DNA of 64,000 nucleotides, from the NCBI GenBank assembly GCA_003255025.1, contig QANY01004052.1, positions 1,116,001-1,180,000 on the forward strand, in the 5' to 3' direction. Shown here one piece after another: positions 23,402-35,864 of this stretch. Within the stretch, counting starts at the first letter, position 1, and every line of letters starts with the position of its first letter. Made by a program: the position numbers and the translations under genes. The notes under the pieces were generated by a model that saw nothing but the letters and a program-made list of their open reading frames with translations, searched no databases and had not been told where the DNA came from. Source of the DNA: Datisca glomerata (Eukaryota > Streptophyta > Magnoliopsida > Cucurbitales > Datiscaceae).

Positions 23402-26117
23402 TCAGTTGGCAGTGGTTGCTGGTTTTGCATCCTCAGCCTTTTCGTGTTCTTTGTTAAGCATCTGCAACCGGATTTGCAAAATGAAACAATGACTCAAGTC
23501 AGGTCTTTAACATACTAGGCATAAATTACAGGGGGAAAGGGAGATCATGTCACCTTGTTATTGATTAAGTTATGGAGTGCAATGACACTTCGGATGAGAG
23601 AAGATAGATATATGACCAACATCATATCATTGGTTTTTACTGCACATATAGGGTAAATATAAGTAAAATTTCTGAATACGAACGTATTGAATATTTAAAC
23701 AGCCATATTTTTATTTCCATATTTCTAAATTTTGACTTGCAATACCTGCAAATGATTTGATCAACTCAGCCACATTCAGATTTGGAAGCAGGTTGAATAC
23801 ATCCTACAAATTTCAAAGAAGAAAGCAGGATAAATAGAAAAAAAGATGCAGTTTTTCTAATCCACATGTTAACTTTGAAATATGTGAATGAGTAACAATT
23901 GAAAACAGACCATTCTTCAATATGAGTGATTATGGAAAATAATTTATTTTTATATCAGTATTAGTAGAAAAAAATGTATTATCTAGATAGTAGTTATAAG
24001 AACCTGCAGATGGTAGAGTATCTCATGATTCAATGGAAGCTTCTCATCAATAACAAGATCAAGGTAACCACGAATCTCTCTTAGTCGTGCATCCAAACCC
24101 TTTAAAGCAGTAAGTTTTCCAGTAACCTGTATAGAAAGGCGACTCCATTTAATTTCTATTTTTCTTCAGACCTAGTGCTACACCCATGTAACAAATCATA
24201 GAGTCGTCCCAGATATTAGTGAAACAGATCTGTGAAACACATACCTCAGTTGCAAGAGTACTGATTGTCGTGTCCTTGACATCCCTTAGTAAGTGCTCCA
24301 CTCCTGTTCACCATAGAATGAGAATGTCATTAGCGGCAAACTACATAGATTCAACAAGCAGAAATAAGAATGTACTTCCCCATCTCAGGCCAGAGCTTAC
24401 CGATTTCTTCAACCTCGTGAGCAGCAATTTCTGAAAGCACATGAACAAAAATCTTCTGGCTTTTCTGGGTGGCATTCTGTTAGCATAATAAAGTATTACT
24501 TCAGCTTGCAAGGGGTACAATAAGAATGCTTAATAGTAACATATAACTTAGGCCCTCCTCATCCTCCAAATCAAAAGGCGTCTCAAATAGTCACAGATAT
24601 ACCAATTATCTATTTGATCCATCTGGTTACTAATGGGGCACAATTGAATACAAAACAAAGATACTGCAAATACCTCTTTAACTTCTTCAACATCATAATA
24701 GGCCTTGGTAGGAATTCCCAGCTCCTTAGGCTGGACATCAATAATGACTAGAACAGGATTTGGGACGTAGCTGGCATTCAACAAAGAAAATTATCAGAAG
24801 AATAGAAACATGACCAGATAATGCAAGACCTACTTAAGTTACATAATGTTCAGATGTACCCAACTGACATGACCCTTCCAGGTTCTAACTTCCACTTATG
24901 TCCAAGTCCACCAGAATAGAACAGGAAGACATTAGTTAAATTTAAGACACAAACGAAGATAGAGTTCTCACTTGTGGAACAATTGGTGGATATCTAAATC
25001 ATTTTCCCTTAGCTTTGGGCCCGTACTATACCAGCCAACGACATGCTCTTTAGCTGAAAGATTAGAACATAGTAGGGTATTAGAACATTCTTCGTGCAAG
25101 TACTTATACAACGTGTATATGGAAACAAATAGAAGAAAGAAGAATTACCATTTATCCTCTTGAACATTGAAAACATTGATTCATGGTAGTTATGGTCAAG
25201 AAACCATATGCTAGGATCTTTATCATCTTCTTCAAATGGCACTGAAACAAAACGTATGTAACATTTAGAGACAAAGATAACAAAAGTAAATGAATTGCAA
25301 TTAACAAATTGACTACTACAGAGTTGCCCGTAAATGTATGCTCATAGTTTCGCGCAACTACCATGCAGAAAACTCTAATATTCCCATGATTTTTTATAAA
25401 ATAAATAGTATTATAAAGCAAATACTATCAAGGTAAGAAAACACCCAAATCATCACTTCAGAGCTGTTACAGCCAAGGAGTCCATGCCTAAATTCCAAAT
25501 TAAACATGTTTACATACCTAAACCTTCCAACTACACATTTACATTGTGGAGAAATAACAATACTAAGAGTGATTTTCTTCAACCATTTAATTTAAACGTT
25601 AAAAGATCACAAACTCAAAAACAAAGCAGGTTTTTTAAAGCACAAATTTCAATTCGTGCAAAAAAATAGGAAGGAAATAAAGAGCTATTATACGAATATT
25701 GAACAAAAGAACCATGACATCGTTTGGATCGGAAAAAAAGCCCCGTAAGCGAGTATTTTAAACTCTTATTTGCCCCAATTTAGCTAAAAGAACCTCAATT
25801 TCAAGAGAAGACCTACCGAACCGAACTCCCTAATTCCCAAAATCTTTCAGATCCAAACATTAAAGAATAAATTTGGAGACAAAATAGAGAAAGAGAGGAG
25901 CACAATGTAGAAGAAAAAAGAATTAAGGACCTGCATAGCTGTTGGTTACGTCAACGGTGCCTTTGAAAGAGCTACCGAGTAGGACTCCAACGACTCTCTT
26001 GCGAGTGTCCTTGGCTACTCGGTTATAGTTATCGACGATGCTGAGCAAAACCAGCGGGTGGACTACCACCTTCTCGACAGGCCTCGATGATATTTGCTGC
26101 GATTTGATGACGTCCAT
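23402..26117 (-). CDS. RPN8: 26S proteasome non-ATPase regulatory subunit 7 (RPN8), 10 exons, 306 aa
   Basis: Ten exons (25931-26117, 25149-25241, 24972-25053, 24674-24770, 24401-24476, 24245-24303, 24004-24126, 23746-23803, 23554-23639, 23402-23461) join with GT/AG borders to 921 nt, which is 306 aa. RPN8 is a lid subunit of the 26S proteasome that pairs with the deubiquitinase RPN11. Its MPN domain (about residues 14-145) is the catalytically silent kind and lacks the zinc-binding HxH motif. Visible family signatures: [100 protein letters not shown] and [15 protein letters not shown]. The C-terminal half ([47 protein letters not shown]) is helical and mediates lid assembly. The tail ends [12 protein letters not shown]. 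The ATG at 26117 gives the expected N-terminus. It looks intact. Confidence 0.96.
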
Positions 26118-27079
26118 AGCTCCTCTTCTCAGCGAGCACGTGTTTGATTATTCACTTCTACTCTCTCTCTCTTTTCCTCTCTGCAAACCCTCACAAATCG
26201 TCTCTGCTACTGGTTTTGTTGGGTTTGCTTGACCAAAACGTAACCTCTCTCTCTTTTGGCCTACTACCACCCGAAAACCTAATTCCAAGTTGCGTCTCTC
26301 GGTTTTTTATTGTATTTCTCCGTTTTCAGACTCAAGCTTTCAAAACCCTTTTATCATAAATTTGTTTATATTCGGTTATTGAAACACCGATTTCATCATC
26401 ATTTTCTTTCGAAACCGTTACTTGTGAATTGCGGTTTCACAACTCCGCAAAATATACCGCAACTGCATAGGAAAACATCGTATACTCATAGATAAAAATC
26501 GGGTAAAATATTATTTGAGCCTTAAGGTCCTTTTAAAAACAACCACTCACTTCATCCCATAATCAAAGTTTTCCTCCGAATTTAAAGTAATTTTTTTTGT
26601 TTTACTTTTGATTTTTTTATCGTTACTTTTTAATTATATATTTAAGATAGATTTATATTATACGGAGAGAGAATAATGTATTAGATTCATTTTTTTTAAT
26701 TTGAACTATTTCGTCTTTCCCATTTTATGAAAATTTAAATTATTATGACAATTATTCTTAAATTCTTGGAATAAAACTTCCACGAATACGTAGTTTCTCT
26801 TCAAATATTTTTTATTTTTGATCTTTTTTTTCTTTTTTTTTCAATGACTTTTTAAGGTAGTTTTTTTCTTATCTCTATAAGAAAAGAATTAGGGACACAC
26901 ATTTAGATATAATTAGTCATAAGATGAAATATGTACAGCATGAAATTGATTTTGTAATAAATATTGGTGAAATTTTAGTGCCAAGAATAAATGAAACTCA
27001 ACCTGACTTTACTGAATACAAAGAAAGAACATCAGAAACTCATAATTCAAACTTGGCTTGAAACTCTTTAAATTCAGAA
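26118..27079. other. promoter side of RPN8 and intergenic DNA
   Basis: 26118-26240 is a pyrimidine-rich stretch, probably the RPN8 leader and promoter. 26500-27060 is AT-rich with T-runs, no gene. The last 30 bases form the 3' flank of the transporter gene. Confidence 0.5.
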
Positions 27080-28111
27080 TCAGTAATATCTATACGCAAA
27101 ATATAAGCAGCAACATCTCACATCAACATCAATATCCACAGGTGCATCCTCATCGTCTGGTATTGGATCATTGTAAAAGTATAACATTGACACTGCAAGG
27201 TAGATGAAAAGACCCATCGCGCTTAATGCGGCCAACGTCCAGTAATACTTATCCAGCCGGCTCCCATTCAAGGTGTCTTGAAACCAACTCTGCTTCCCCT
27301 CCCTTGCACTTACATTACCAACGACATAAACAGACAGAATACTGCCAATGTATCCTAATCCAACAGCAACAGCGGGGAAAACAGAAACATACTCTTTCAA
27401 GGGACTAGAAACCTTATGGGAAAAGAAGGAATAAGTGCAACTCATAAATATTCCATCCATTGATCCGAGTAGGAGAAACTGCGGAAGTAACCAGAAAATG
27501 CTCATGGGAATTCTCTCTTCAGGTTTGTCAAGTAAGCCATGGCACTCAACCACACTTAGTCTTTTCATCTCCACTTTTGCAGCAGATATACAGCAGAGAA
27601 CTGACAATATCATTGACACTGCAACTCCAATTTGGGGAGCATAACGATGTGATCCTCGTGTCCCAAAAAATAATTTCAGAACTGAGATATAGTTTCGTGC
27701 GAGTTGAGACTTGAAGTGGTCGTGCAACCATAAGAGAATAGGAAGAGGGACTTTTAATCGCCCAACTTTGTCATTCATGTGGCTTGCTTGTTCAACAAAG
27801 AAGGTTCTACTAATAGAGAATACAATTCCCAAAACAATAAAGGTCAAGCAAATGGGAATCATGCGTAAAACTGTTTTGGTTTCTTCAACTTCGGTGACAT
27901 GACAAAGTCTCCATCTGTTTTGTTTTTGTTGGTAATATAATTGCAGCCTTGTCTAGGCACCTGTACTTCACAAGGGAAATTGCAATCTTTCATAAACAAT
28001 TTCGTAAACAGTAAATATAATGAAGCTTTAGGCAGAAGGAGATGTAATTTCATCATGGGTGTAGATGTAGTTATAGATCCCAGTATTTGCTATGCACTTC
28101 TTAATAGAAAC

Positions 28112-28153
<42 letters not shown>

Positions 28154-29208
28154 AAAACCTGAGGCCAGAGGTGTGGGGAAGCTGAGACAGACCATGATCA
28201 TGTGTCTCGTAAAGTTGAGTTGGTTCGTTTGGGCACCTATGGAGTATCTTGGAGGCAGAGGCCACTAGAACTCTAAATCCAGTTGTAAGAGGGCTTCCTT
28301 GTGGTTTGATGTGTTTATATAAGCATGTACCACTCAGAAAGATTGTCGTTGCCACGAGAGTACAGATTGCTTGGATGCCAAACCTAATTGACCATGGCTT
28401 TATATAAAGGAGGACTATTGCAATAAGATGAACCCATGAGTTGGTTGAAGGAAACTCCAATACATCGTTAATAAGTTCAAACCGCTCGAATGCAAAAGAT
28501 ACTATTGAGGTCATTAGACCGGTGGTACCCACCACTATTAAAGCTAATGCCATATAAAGGAGGATTTTTTGGTCTTCACCAACGCATTCAGGCTTGTATG
28601 CGCCACAAGTACCTGTAACCCGGTAGAGAACTGGTGGTGTTGACATTGCCAAAAGCCCCCAAACCTGATACCAGAATGGATATGGTTATACATGTTTGCC
28701 ACCAAAGTATTTGTAAAGAGAATGCATCATAGAGTCATAAGAAATAAATAACCAAATAAATAACCAAATTGAACCAACTCTAGTTCAACATTCTGGGATT
28801 AATGATTTAGATGCAGTAACAAAGATACTAAAATCAGTGGCAGTATAAAACTCACTCCACTATATGCAAGAGTGGATAGAAGAAGCGTCCTTTTAGAGCC
28901 CATGATAGTATGACAAAGATATATCATGACCAGTTGCATTATAGCTGTTAAACCCCAGAACACATTGATAATTGCTGAAGCATGTGTTAACTTAAGCTTC
29001 CATACGTCTGTTAAGTATATCATCAGCATCCACAGAGTATATGAAGAGAGTATGTGGGCATATTGCAGCACTACAGTTGTAGAATAAAGAAATAAATAAG
29101 TGGATGGTGGATACATACGAATATAATTCTTCAAGGTTTTTGTCAGAAAGTATACAAAAAACACAAGTTTGTCGAACTACCCAAGATTCTCGACCCGGAG
29201 AATGACAT
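27080..29208 (-). CDS. NRT1/PTR family (NPF) transporter with a one-base frameshift in the last exon
   Basis: Four exons are read: 29181-29208, 28856-29070, 28159-28664, 27080-27960. They encode a proton-coupled major-facilitator transporter of the plant nitrate/peptide/hormone family (NPF), best matching the NPF5-like branch. Signatures: LWMLMIYLTDVWKLKLTHAS, INVFWGLTAIMQL, MSTPPVL followed by a CGAY..PECVGEDQK segment, LPHTSGLRCLDKAAI, RLCHVTEVEETKTVLRMIPI, VEMKRLSVVE, IPMSIFWLLPQFLLLGSMDG and a hydrophobic C-terminus. The N-terminus is short (MSFSGSRILVLQYAHILSSY) and lacks the ExxER proton-coupling motif of many relatives. The exons sum to 1,630 nt, one base over a multiple of three. The frame changes between LDKAAIILP and RWRLCHVTEVEE, in the A-rich tract about 27901-27935. 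This is either a sequencing slip or a true inactivating mutation. Corrected length would be 542 aa. Exon 1 is the least certain. Confidence 0.78.
28118..28149. repeat. (GA)n microsatellite in a transporter intron
   Basis: About 16 AG dinucleotides just beyond the donor of the 28159-28664 exon. Replication slippage here could change intron length but not coding sequence. Confidence 0.9.
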
Positions 29209-30854
29209 GTTCAAGTAATTGACGTGTCCTTCTCTGTCAATGAAAACGAAGTATGTTAGCTACGTGAAAGTCGAAACGAAAGTATATCGAAACAGTGTAG
29301 CTTCGAAACAGTCAAATCAAGACCCTTTCCAACTGCTTAACTTATGAAATCTCTGAACTTACAATAACGTTTTCTCTCCAAATTAAGGTGGGGGGAGGAT
29401 TCTTAGAAATTTTGAAAAAAAGAAACAATATCGTAAAAAGAGAACAACGTTTCATTAGGGAAAGAGTGGTAGAATTTAGTATCCTAGAAAGAAGCAGAGA
29501 AGAAAGTTTCAAGAAGAAACAATGAGCAAGCTCCAACCATCAACTTTCTTAGTTAAGGCACTTTCAAAACTAGGAAGCATATATATATAAACTTGCCAAT
29601 GCAATTGAAAAGAGCAGAAAACAATGCAAGCGCGGTTATGTGTGAAGAACACCTTTTCTAGCATATCCCAATTATAACCTTGAGAGATCCAAATACATAG
29701 GTCGCTTATGATTTATAAAGGGAAACAGGACAAATTTGATGATGGTGATATATGATTGTAGTAGAAACTTCCGATGATGAGAAAAAATAACAATTAAAGT
29801 CAACACGTAGACTTTTATATTCTTTATGTTGCCATATATGGTGAAATTTAATTAATAAACCTCAATTGTAATGATATTGAGAACAGGAAGAAATTATACC
29901 ATTGATTTAGTCTCTCAACGCATATCATGACTTTTTAATTCATTTCGTACAGAGAAATACATTTGTCATTCGGTATAGTTATATAGATAGTGTGCAAATA
30001 CAGCTACAGGATAGAATCAAACCGAGATATGCTTCAAGACACATCAATCAATAGTCAATAATGGAGCTCTATGGCCATGTGAGTGATGCTTCGTACTTAG
30101 AAAGCGTTGACCTAGTAAACGTTGACCAAATTAATCTTCAGACTTCTGAGACCATTGATTTGAGCAACCCGGTGTCCGATGCTTTTGATTCCCCTAACAG
30201 TAAGATACGCAAAATGCTCATCTCATCCTAGCAAAATGCTTTTGAGACCATTGTTATGATTGCATCACAATCACATTCAGAACTCATACAACTTGCTTCT
30301 CTGTAACAACAAAATATAGTCCAAGACCACCTGTTTTCTCCGTGTTTCCTCTTTCAATATTCTCCGATTAGCGTTTTCCAGAGGGAGGATATGGGAAGGG
30401 TATGTGGCGCCCGGAACTAAGATTGGACTCCAAACCAAATTAGAGACCTCCATTGGCGGGTGCTTGCTTGGAGAAAGTAAAATGGGAGCTGAGGAAGGAA
30501 CTGTTCCTTTGGAGGAGAAAGATCAGAAGGAACGAGAGGATTCCGAACCGGTTCCAGAGTACTGCTGCAATGAGTAAGGACCAAGGATAAGCAGTACCTA
30601 TTCTGTTGAGACCGTTAATCAAAGGAATAGGGCGGGTTTTGAATTTCACCCACGAAAAGGGAGCTGGGCTCACTGTTTCGAATGATCGCCATTACGTACG
30701 GCCGAGACCATTACGGCCCCATATAACAGACTTATGGGATTGGGGATTCATGTCCATCGTGAATGTAATGCGACAAAATGATTGTTACCGATTGCCACAG
30801 TCTGCAATGGCCAGCATAAAAAGAAAATAAAAATAGAAACAGGAGAGTTATTAT
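29209..30854. other. intergenic DNA with two short open frames of unknown status
   Basis: 29209-29990 is the 5' flank of the transporter gene. From 30061 a plus-strand frame of 56 codons starts MELYGHVSDASYLESVDLVN, acidic and without a known domain. 30360-30840 is GC-richer than its surroundings. No known gene family is recognised here, but a truncated gene next to the LARD insertion is possible. Confidence 0.4.
30482..30577 (+). CDS. possible short first exon, acidic peptide, unknown
   Basis: ATG in a good context (AAAATGGGA) opens 31 codons, MGAEEGTVPLEEKDQKERED and on, highly charged. The end of the frame contains GAGTAAGG, which could be a splice donor (GA|GTAAGG) just before the stop. 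If so this is exon 1 of a gene whose remainder was cut off by the retroelement at 30855 or lost. There is no family match and no downstream exon was found, so it may be chance. Confidence 0.2.
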   Translation: MGAEEGTVPLEEKDQKEREDSEPVPEYCCNE

Positions 30855-30859
30855 GTAAC

Positions 30860-31395
30860 ATTAGGGTAAAATTTCACACCTGATAAAATTTAGATAAAAA
30901 ATTTAATCGAAAAAAAGATAGAGCGAGAATCGTAGAATCAATTAAACGATTATAAAGAATAGATCAATCAGACGAAAATACATGAATTGCTGACATGAGA
31001 ATCCAAAAAGAAGTTAATCAAGACCATTAAATTGATCAAACGGTGAAGATTCACTTAATTGTTATTGTTGATAAGCTAGATCTTAAAAAATATTCTGTTG
31101 ATCATATTTTTTGATAGAATTAGATAAATTGTATCATATTATATGAAAACCTATAAATAGAGACAATATGTAACTTCAAACATGAGACACTCTCAACACT
31201 CATTAGCCTTGTAAACCATTTCTCCATAATGAAATACTATCAAAATTTTCCTGTGATTTTTCTTCCATTTTAAAGGTTTTCCACGTAAAGTATGGTGTCA
31301 TTACTCTCTCTCTCTCTCTAAATTATTGTCTTGATTTTTTATGATATAAGAAATTCACGACCGATTATCAAAGACGGTAGATTTTTTCATTTACA
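30860..31395 (+). repeat. 5' LTR of the LARD element
   Basis: Ends TTTACA followed by TTTGGTGC. TATA box CTATAAATAG at 31151-31160. A (TC)n run lies at 31303-31318, and AAAGACGGTAGATTTTTT near the end is shared with the 3' LTR. Confidence 0.85.
31151..31160 (+). promoter_or_regulatory. TATA box, LARD 5' LTR
   Basis: CTATAAATAG, conserved in position and sequence between the two LTRs and the solo LTR. It is the likely pol II promoter of the element. Confidence 0.65.
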
Positions 31396-32929
31396 TTTGG
31401 TGCTTTTCAGTGAGAGCTGAGAGAAAAACTCAAGAAATCTCTTCTCAAAAAGCTCAAAGCGAAACCATATGCTTTGACAGCGGAAATCGAAAGTGGAAGT
31501 AGAAACGAAAGAAAAAGTGAAAGCGGAAGCTGAACTGAAAGCAGAAATGAAAATGACTACGGAACCAAAAAGTGGAACGAAGAATGTGGTAATGGTCGCT
31601 AACCGCGAGGAACGCATCACAGCCAATGAAACGTCACCACCATGAAAGCTTCTATCATCGGAACAACGACAAAGAAAAAATCACCTAGCCGACTACACCC
31701 TTCGTCGCCAATAAAAATCATCTCAGCCGCTAGAGGTGAAGGAAAAGGCAGCGACCACCCCCTATTTCGCTTCAATCTACGCAAGGTGAGGGATTTTCAG
31801 ATTCAAAATCGCCGTGGAAATCAATGGAGAAAAAGCCCCTTCATTACCGAATATGAGAGCTCAGATCAATAACGATCAATGCATTTTCAGACTCCAAAAT
31901 GTCTATAAAAAGGTTCATACAAGGATTTCCATAAATTAAAATCCATTTTCGGTCAAAAAGGCTCCCCGGAGATGCCCGCACGCGCCTCACATGCCATCAC
32001 TGGCGGCAAACCTTCCATCCTTACCCGTTTTTAGTTTCGCGGGTTTAACCTACCCGTAAGGAAGCCTCAGCTCGTGTCTCGTTAAAACAGCCTAACAAAG
32101 AAACAACCCAGCGCGCGTGACCCAGAAGGAAGGCACGACTCGTTCACAGCCTGTGCACCATGCCAAACCCGTCCATGACTCACAGCCCATGCCCGATGCA
32201 ACCCGCGGAAAGACCCACGTCGTGATCCATGCCCGGGCGTGACCCGCGTTTGGCCAAATTCTCGGCCCGCAGTCTATGGGCCAACCAGTCTTTGGGCCTG
32301 CTGTGGTCTTCATAATTTGGCAGATTTAATCCACAAACTTGCGAAGCCCTCATGGATCATCTTATACAAATAAATGGAGTAAATCAAATTGCAAGCTAAG
32401 TATTTATTTTTAAGTTATTGCTTTGCCTCTAAATACATATATTATGCGTTAAATATTTGAATAATTGCATGAGCATATCATACAATGTCTTGAGAAAAAT
32501 ATTTACACAATAGTTCAAGTATATTAAATTAGTAGAAATTAATGCTACGCTAATTGTGTAAGGCATATTAACTCTCTGTGTTAAAATTTATCATGCTTTG
32601 ATGTAATTACATTTATGCTGTTTAGGTCATTTGTTTTGATAAAATTCATAATTTGACCCTATTATGGATAACATGAAATTATCAACGTTGTGATTAGTAT
32701 TCAAACTGATTTAATGCACGTATTTCATGAGGAATGAATTTTTGAATTTTCAATTTAAGCTTTTCTAAAGCTATAAAAAATAAATAAATAAAAAATTTCT
32801 TAACGGTTGATTAACGGAAAATATAAACTTTGATATGCGTATTTTTAGAGACTAGCACTTTCTTGTTCTATATGCAAAAGTGCAGGAAAATTAAAAGGAA
32901 CAAACGATGAAAGTGGAGACGCCCTGACC

Positions 32930-33200
32930 ACGGGAAGAGAGACATGTGAACGGAAATGCCATGACGACAGAAATGGAAAAGGCATGGCGACGGGAACGGG
33001 AAACATTGAGAACGGGAAACGTTGTGGCAATGAGATTGAAAACATTGTGGCAACATGAACAGAAACGCTGTGGCAACGGGAACGGAAACGTTGAGAATAG
33101 GAAACATCATGGAAACGGGAACGGGAAACGTTGAGAACGGGAAATGTTGTGGCAACGAAACGGAAAACAAATTGGAAGCCAAAATGGAAACAGAATGGCA
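32930..33200. repeat. GGGAACGGGAAACGTTGAGAA-type minisatellite
   Basis: Irregular tandem repeats of GGGAACGGGAAAC, GTTGAGAACGGGAAA and GTTGTGGCAACG. They create long open frames on the opposite strand that are compositional artefacts. Part of the LARD interior. Confidence 0.8.
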
Positions 33201-33479
33201 ACAGAACCGAAAGTGAAAAAAGGAAAATAAGAGATGAACGAGCAATGAAACGTAAAGGACGACTCGCAGAGTAATTTCATAAACCAAAACCAAGAATGAA
33301 GGTGCATGAAGGGAAAGTGGAAAAATGACCTACGATGAGCGGCCAACAAAATTAAGAACTTGCAAACGACATTTACAAAAACACATTGAACTCAACGCTA
33401 AGATGGTCTTTGACGTACAACCAATTACATATCAATCAGGTTGAGCTTTTAAACTGTACTGAATGAAAAATTTCTACAT

Positions 33480-34060
33480 AGAAAATCGTACATCGTTTGG
33501 AAGATACAAAGATTAGCTTCTTGAAGAATTTTGTGAAACTCAATTTGGAGCTTCAGAGCAAAAGTTATGGCAGTTTTCATACAAGATGTTCAGAAAGAAG
33601 ATAACACAGAACTGTCAATTTCAGAAATTAAACTGTAACAAATGGGAGCTGGACACACAACAAATCATACATTATTACAAAGATGTGAAAGTCTAGTTCT
33701 TGATAAATTTTATGGAATTATTTTTGGAGCTCTCAACAAAAAGTTATGATGATTTTTGTTAAGGCTATTCGAGAAAGCAGAATATATAGAATGGTCAACT
33801 TTGAAAATCAAACTGAATTTACTGGGAGTCAAGTACGTGACAAATCTTATACCATCGAAAAGATATAAAAGTTTGTTTCTCAGTAAATTTTATGGAATTC
33901 AGTTTAGAGATCCCCATCTAAAGTTATGGAAAGTTCTCATGGAGGATGTTTAGGAAAAAGACTGTACAGAACTGTCGGCTTCATTTAGTAAGCTTCACCA
34001 ACACATTTAAACTTCACTACAAAGCTACGAAAGTCAATCTTTTGAAATTATTTACACAAT
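33480..34060. repeat. ~180-bp tandem repeat, about 3 copies, in the LARD interior
   Basis: Each unit holds AAGATA.AAAG, a GAATTTTGTGGAATTCA-type segment, TTGGAGCT, AAAGTTATGG and AGAACTGTC in the same order. Successive copies begin near 33500, 33680 and 33860, with a partial copy near 34040. They are strongly diverged. Confidence 0.75.
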
Positions 34061-35129
34061 GAGATTCGAGCTTCTAGAAGAAAGTTACGGTATATTCGTT
34101 CCCTATTCATTCCATTAAGATATTATATATGGTGTTGTTCAACATTTTTATTGCAAATATTTGTATGGGAAAAAGAAAAGCAAAGAGAGAAACTCTAGTA
34201 AGAGTCCTACAGGGAATTTAGGGCCCCTGAGCTTTGCGAAAAACTTATGTACTTGGGAATGTCTATGAACATCGTTCTTAGGAGAAAATGGGCCCTTGAG
34301 CTCACCAAGAGTTTATGTCCATGAAAGCTTTTACTTTCTAAAGAAAACGAAAACGGGCTCCTAAGCTCACCAAGAGTTCATGTCCATGAAAAGGAATAAG
34401 TATGAAAAGAAAGAAATCTAAAAAGAATGGAGAATTGCGAAGGAAGAAGATCTCAAGATATCTGAATCTTGGAAAGAGTATTCAACGCTTAGAACCAAAA
34501 AGGAGAAAGGGAGAAATATGAAAGCGATGAAAAGAAAGAAAACAAAGGAAAATAAAGTGAGAAGCAAATGAATCTTCAAAAAGAATTCAAAAAAGAGAAC
34601 CAAATGGGAATGTGAAGTCAAACGATCAGTGGTTGTGTTGGTTTCATCTAAGGAAACCGAGAAGAAGAAGAAAGGAAGAAATACGAAAAGTGAAAAAAGT
34701 GAAAGTGGATAAAGGAAAAGGTGAAAGTGGAGAAAGGAAAAGTGAAACGATGAAAGAAGAGGTGGAAAATGAAAAGAGAAAGAAATGAAATGAAGTGAAC
34801 AAAGAAAGATAAAGTGAGAAGCATTTGAAAATATAGAAGAAATTTGCTAAGTCTTGAAGAAAGGAAAAATACAAAAACATACAAAAGACTACAGTTGTAT
34901 CAGCAATGACACCCCAACATAAGAGTTGACAACAACATCCACAACATGAAGATTAAAAAATGGTCTGTCAAATAGCAACTTGAAAAACTATGTTCTCAAA
35001 AAATACTTGTAAACGAAAATGCTCAAATCAGTTCCTATCAATACCAAGCTGAAACACCTCTCAAAGTGGAAACGGGGCCGTGGTTCTTTATTTAAATCAA
35101 AATCCTTGAAAATGGGCAGTTCAAGAGTC

Positions 35130-35370
35130 TTTCTCAAAGCAGAACCAGGAGAAACTCTCCAAGGAGCCCATAACAAAGGAAATGAGAGAGACTCTTCAAG
35201 GAGCCCGTAGCGAAGGAAACGGGATAAACTCTCCAATGAGCCCGTAGCGAAGGAAACATAAGAAATTATTCAAGGAGCTCGTAGTTAAGGAAACGGGAGA
35301 AACTCTCCAAAGAGCTCATAACAAAGGAAATGAGAGAAACTCTATCAATAAGCCCATAGCAAAGGAAACT
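35130..35370. repeat. ~40-bp tandem repeat (GGAGCCCGTAGCGAAGGAAA)
   Basis: About six units of GAAACTCTCCAAGGAGCCC and GTAGCGAAGGAAACGGGA. Another minisatellite of the LARD interior, close to its 3' LTR. Confidence 0.85.
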
Positions 35371-35864
35371 TTGTCAATAAATGCAGATCATCGAACTCAA
35401 ACTCCTGCGATGCAATTATAAAATAGTGCACTCCCACCTTACTCATTTTAGTAAATTATTATGTTATTGTTCTTATACGATATTCTTTTTACAGATCTTA
35501 ACGTACGAGAAGAGGAAAAGAAAAATGAAGAAAACATGAAATTTTTATCAATGAGCCCACAGTGAAAGGAACAGAAAGGCGTAACAACAAATAAAGGGGT
35601 GATAATCATCATAAACAATAAGCTGACAAATAAGTTACTCGACAATTGCAAAGCATCTGTAAACGGGAATGGAAGAACATAACGGCAGAAAGAAAGGAAG
35701 AAGCAGTCGCTGACAGTAGACAGTCAAAAAGTTTCATGGAAAATTACATTGCATGTTCCCAAGAAGCACGCGAGAATATAAATGGGTATACGCAACGTCA
35801 GAACAAGAAAAAATGATCATTACACATCAACGAATAAAATTCCGTTGAGTGTAATGGGGGCCAA

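Noticed and set aside
29342..29536. Hydrophobic minus-strand frame just upstream of the transporter, considered as its first exon
   Set aside because: No splice donor connects it in phase with the 28856-29070 exon, whereas the short exon at 29181-29208 has GT and correct phase.
30440..30673. 77-codon minus-strand frame
   Set aside because: No recognisable domain; overlaps the alternative plus-strand frame at 30482, so at most one could be real.
32845..33349. Several Phe/Ser/Val-rich frames on the minus strand
   Set aside because: Products of the GGGAACGGGAAAC minisatellite in the LARD interior.
34418..34884. Hydrophobic minus-strand frames that look like membrane proteins
   Set aside because: Purine-rich plus strand gives Phe/Leu/Ser runs in all minus frames; no start context or family.
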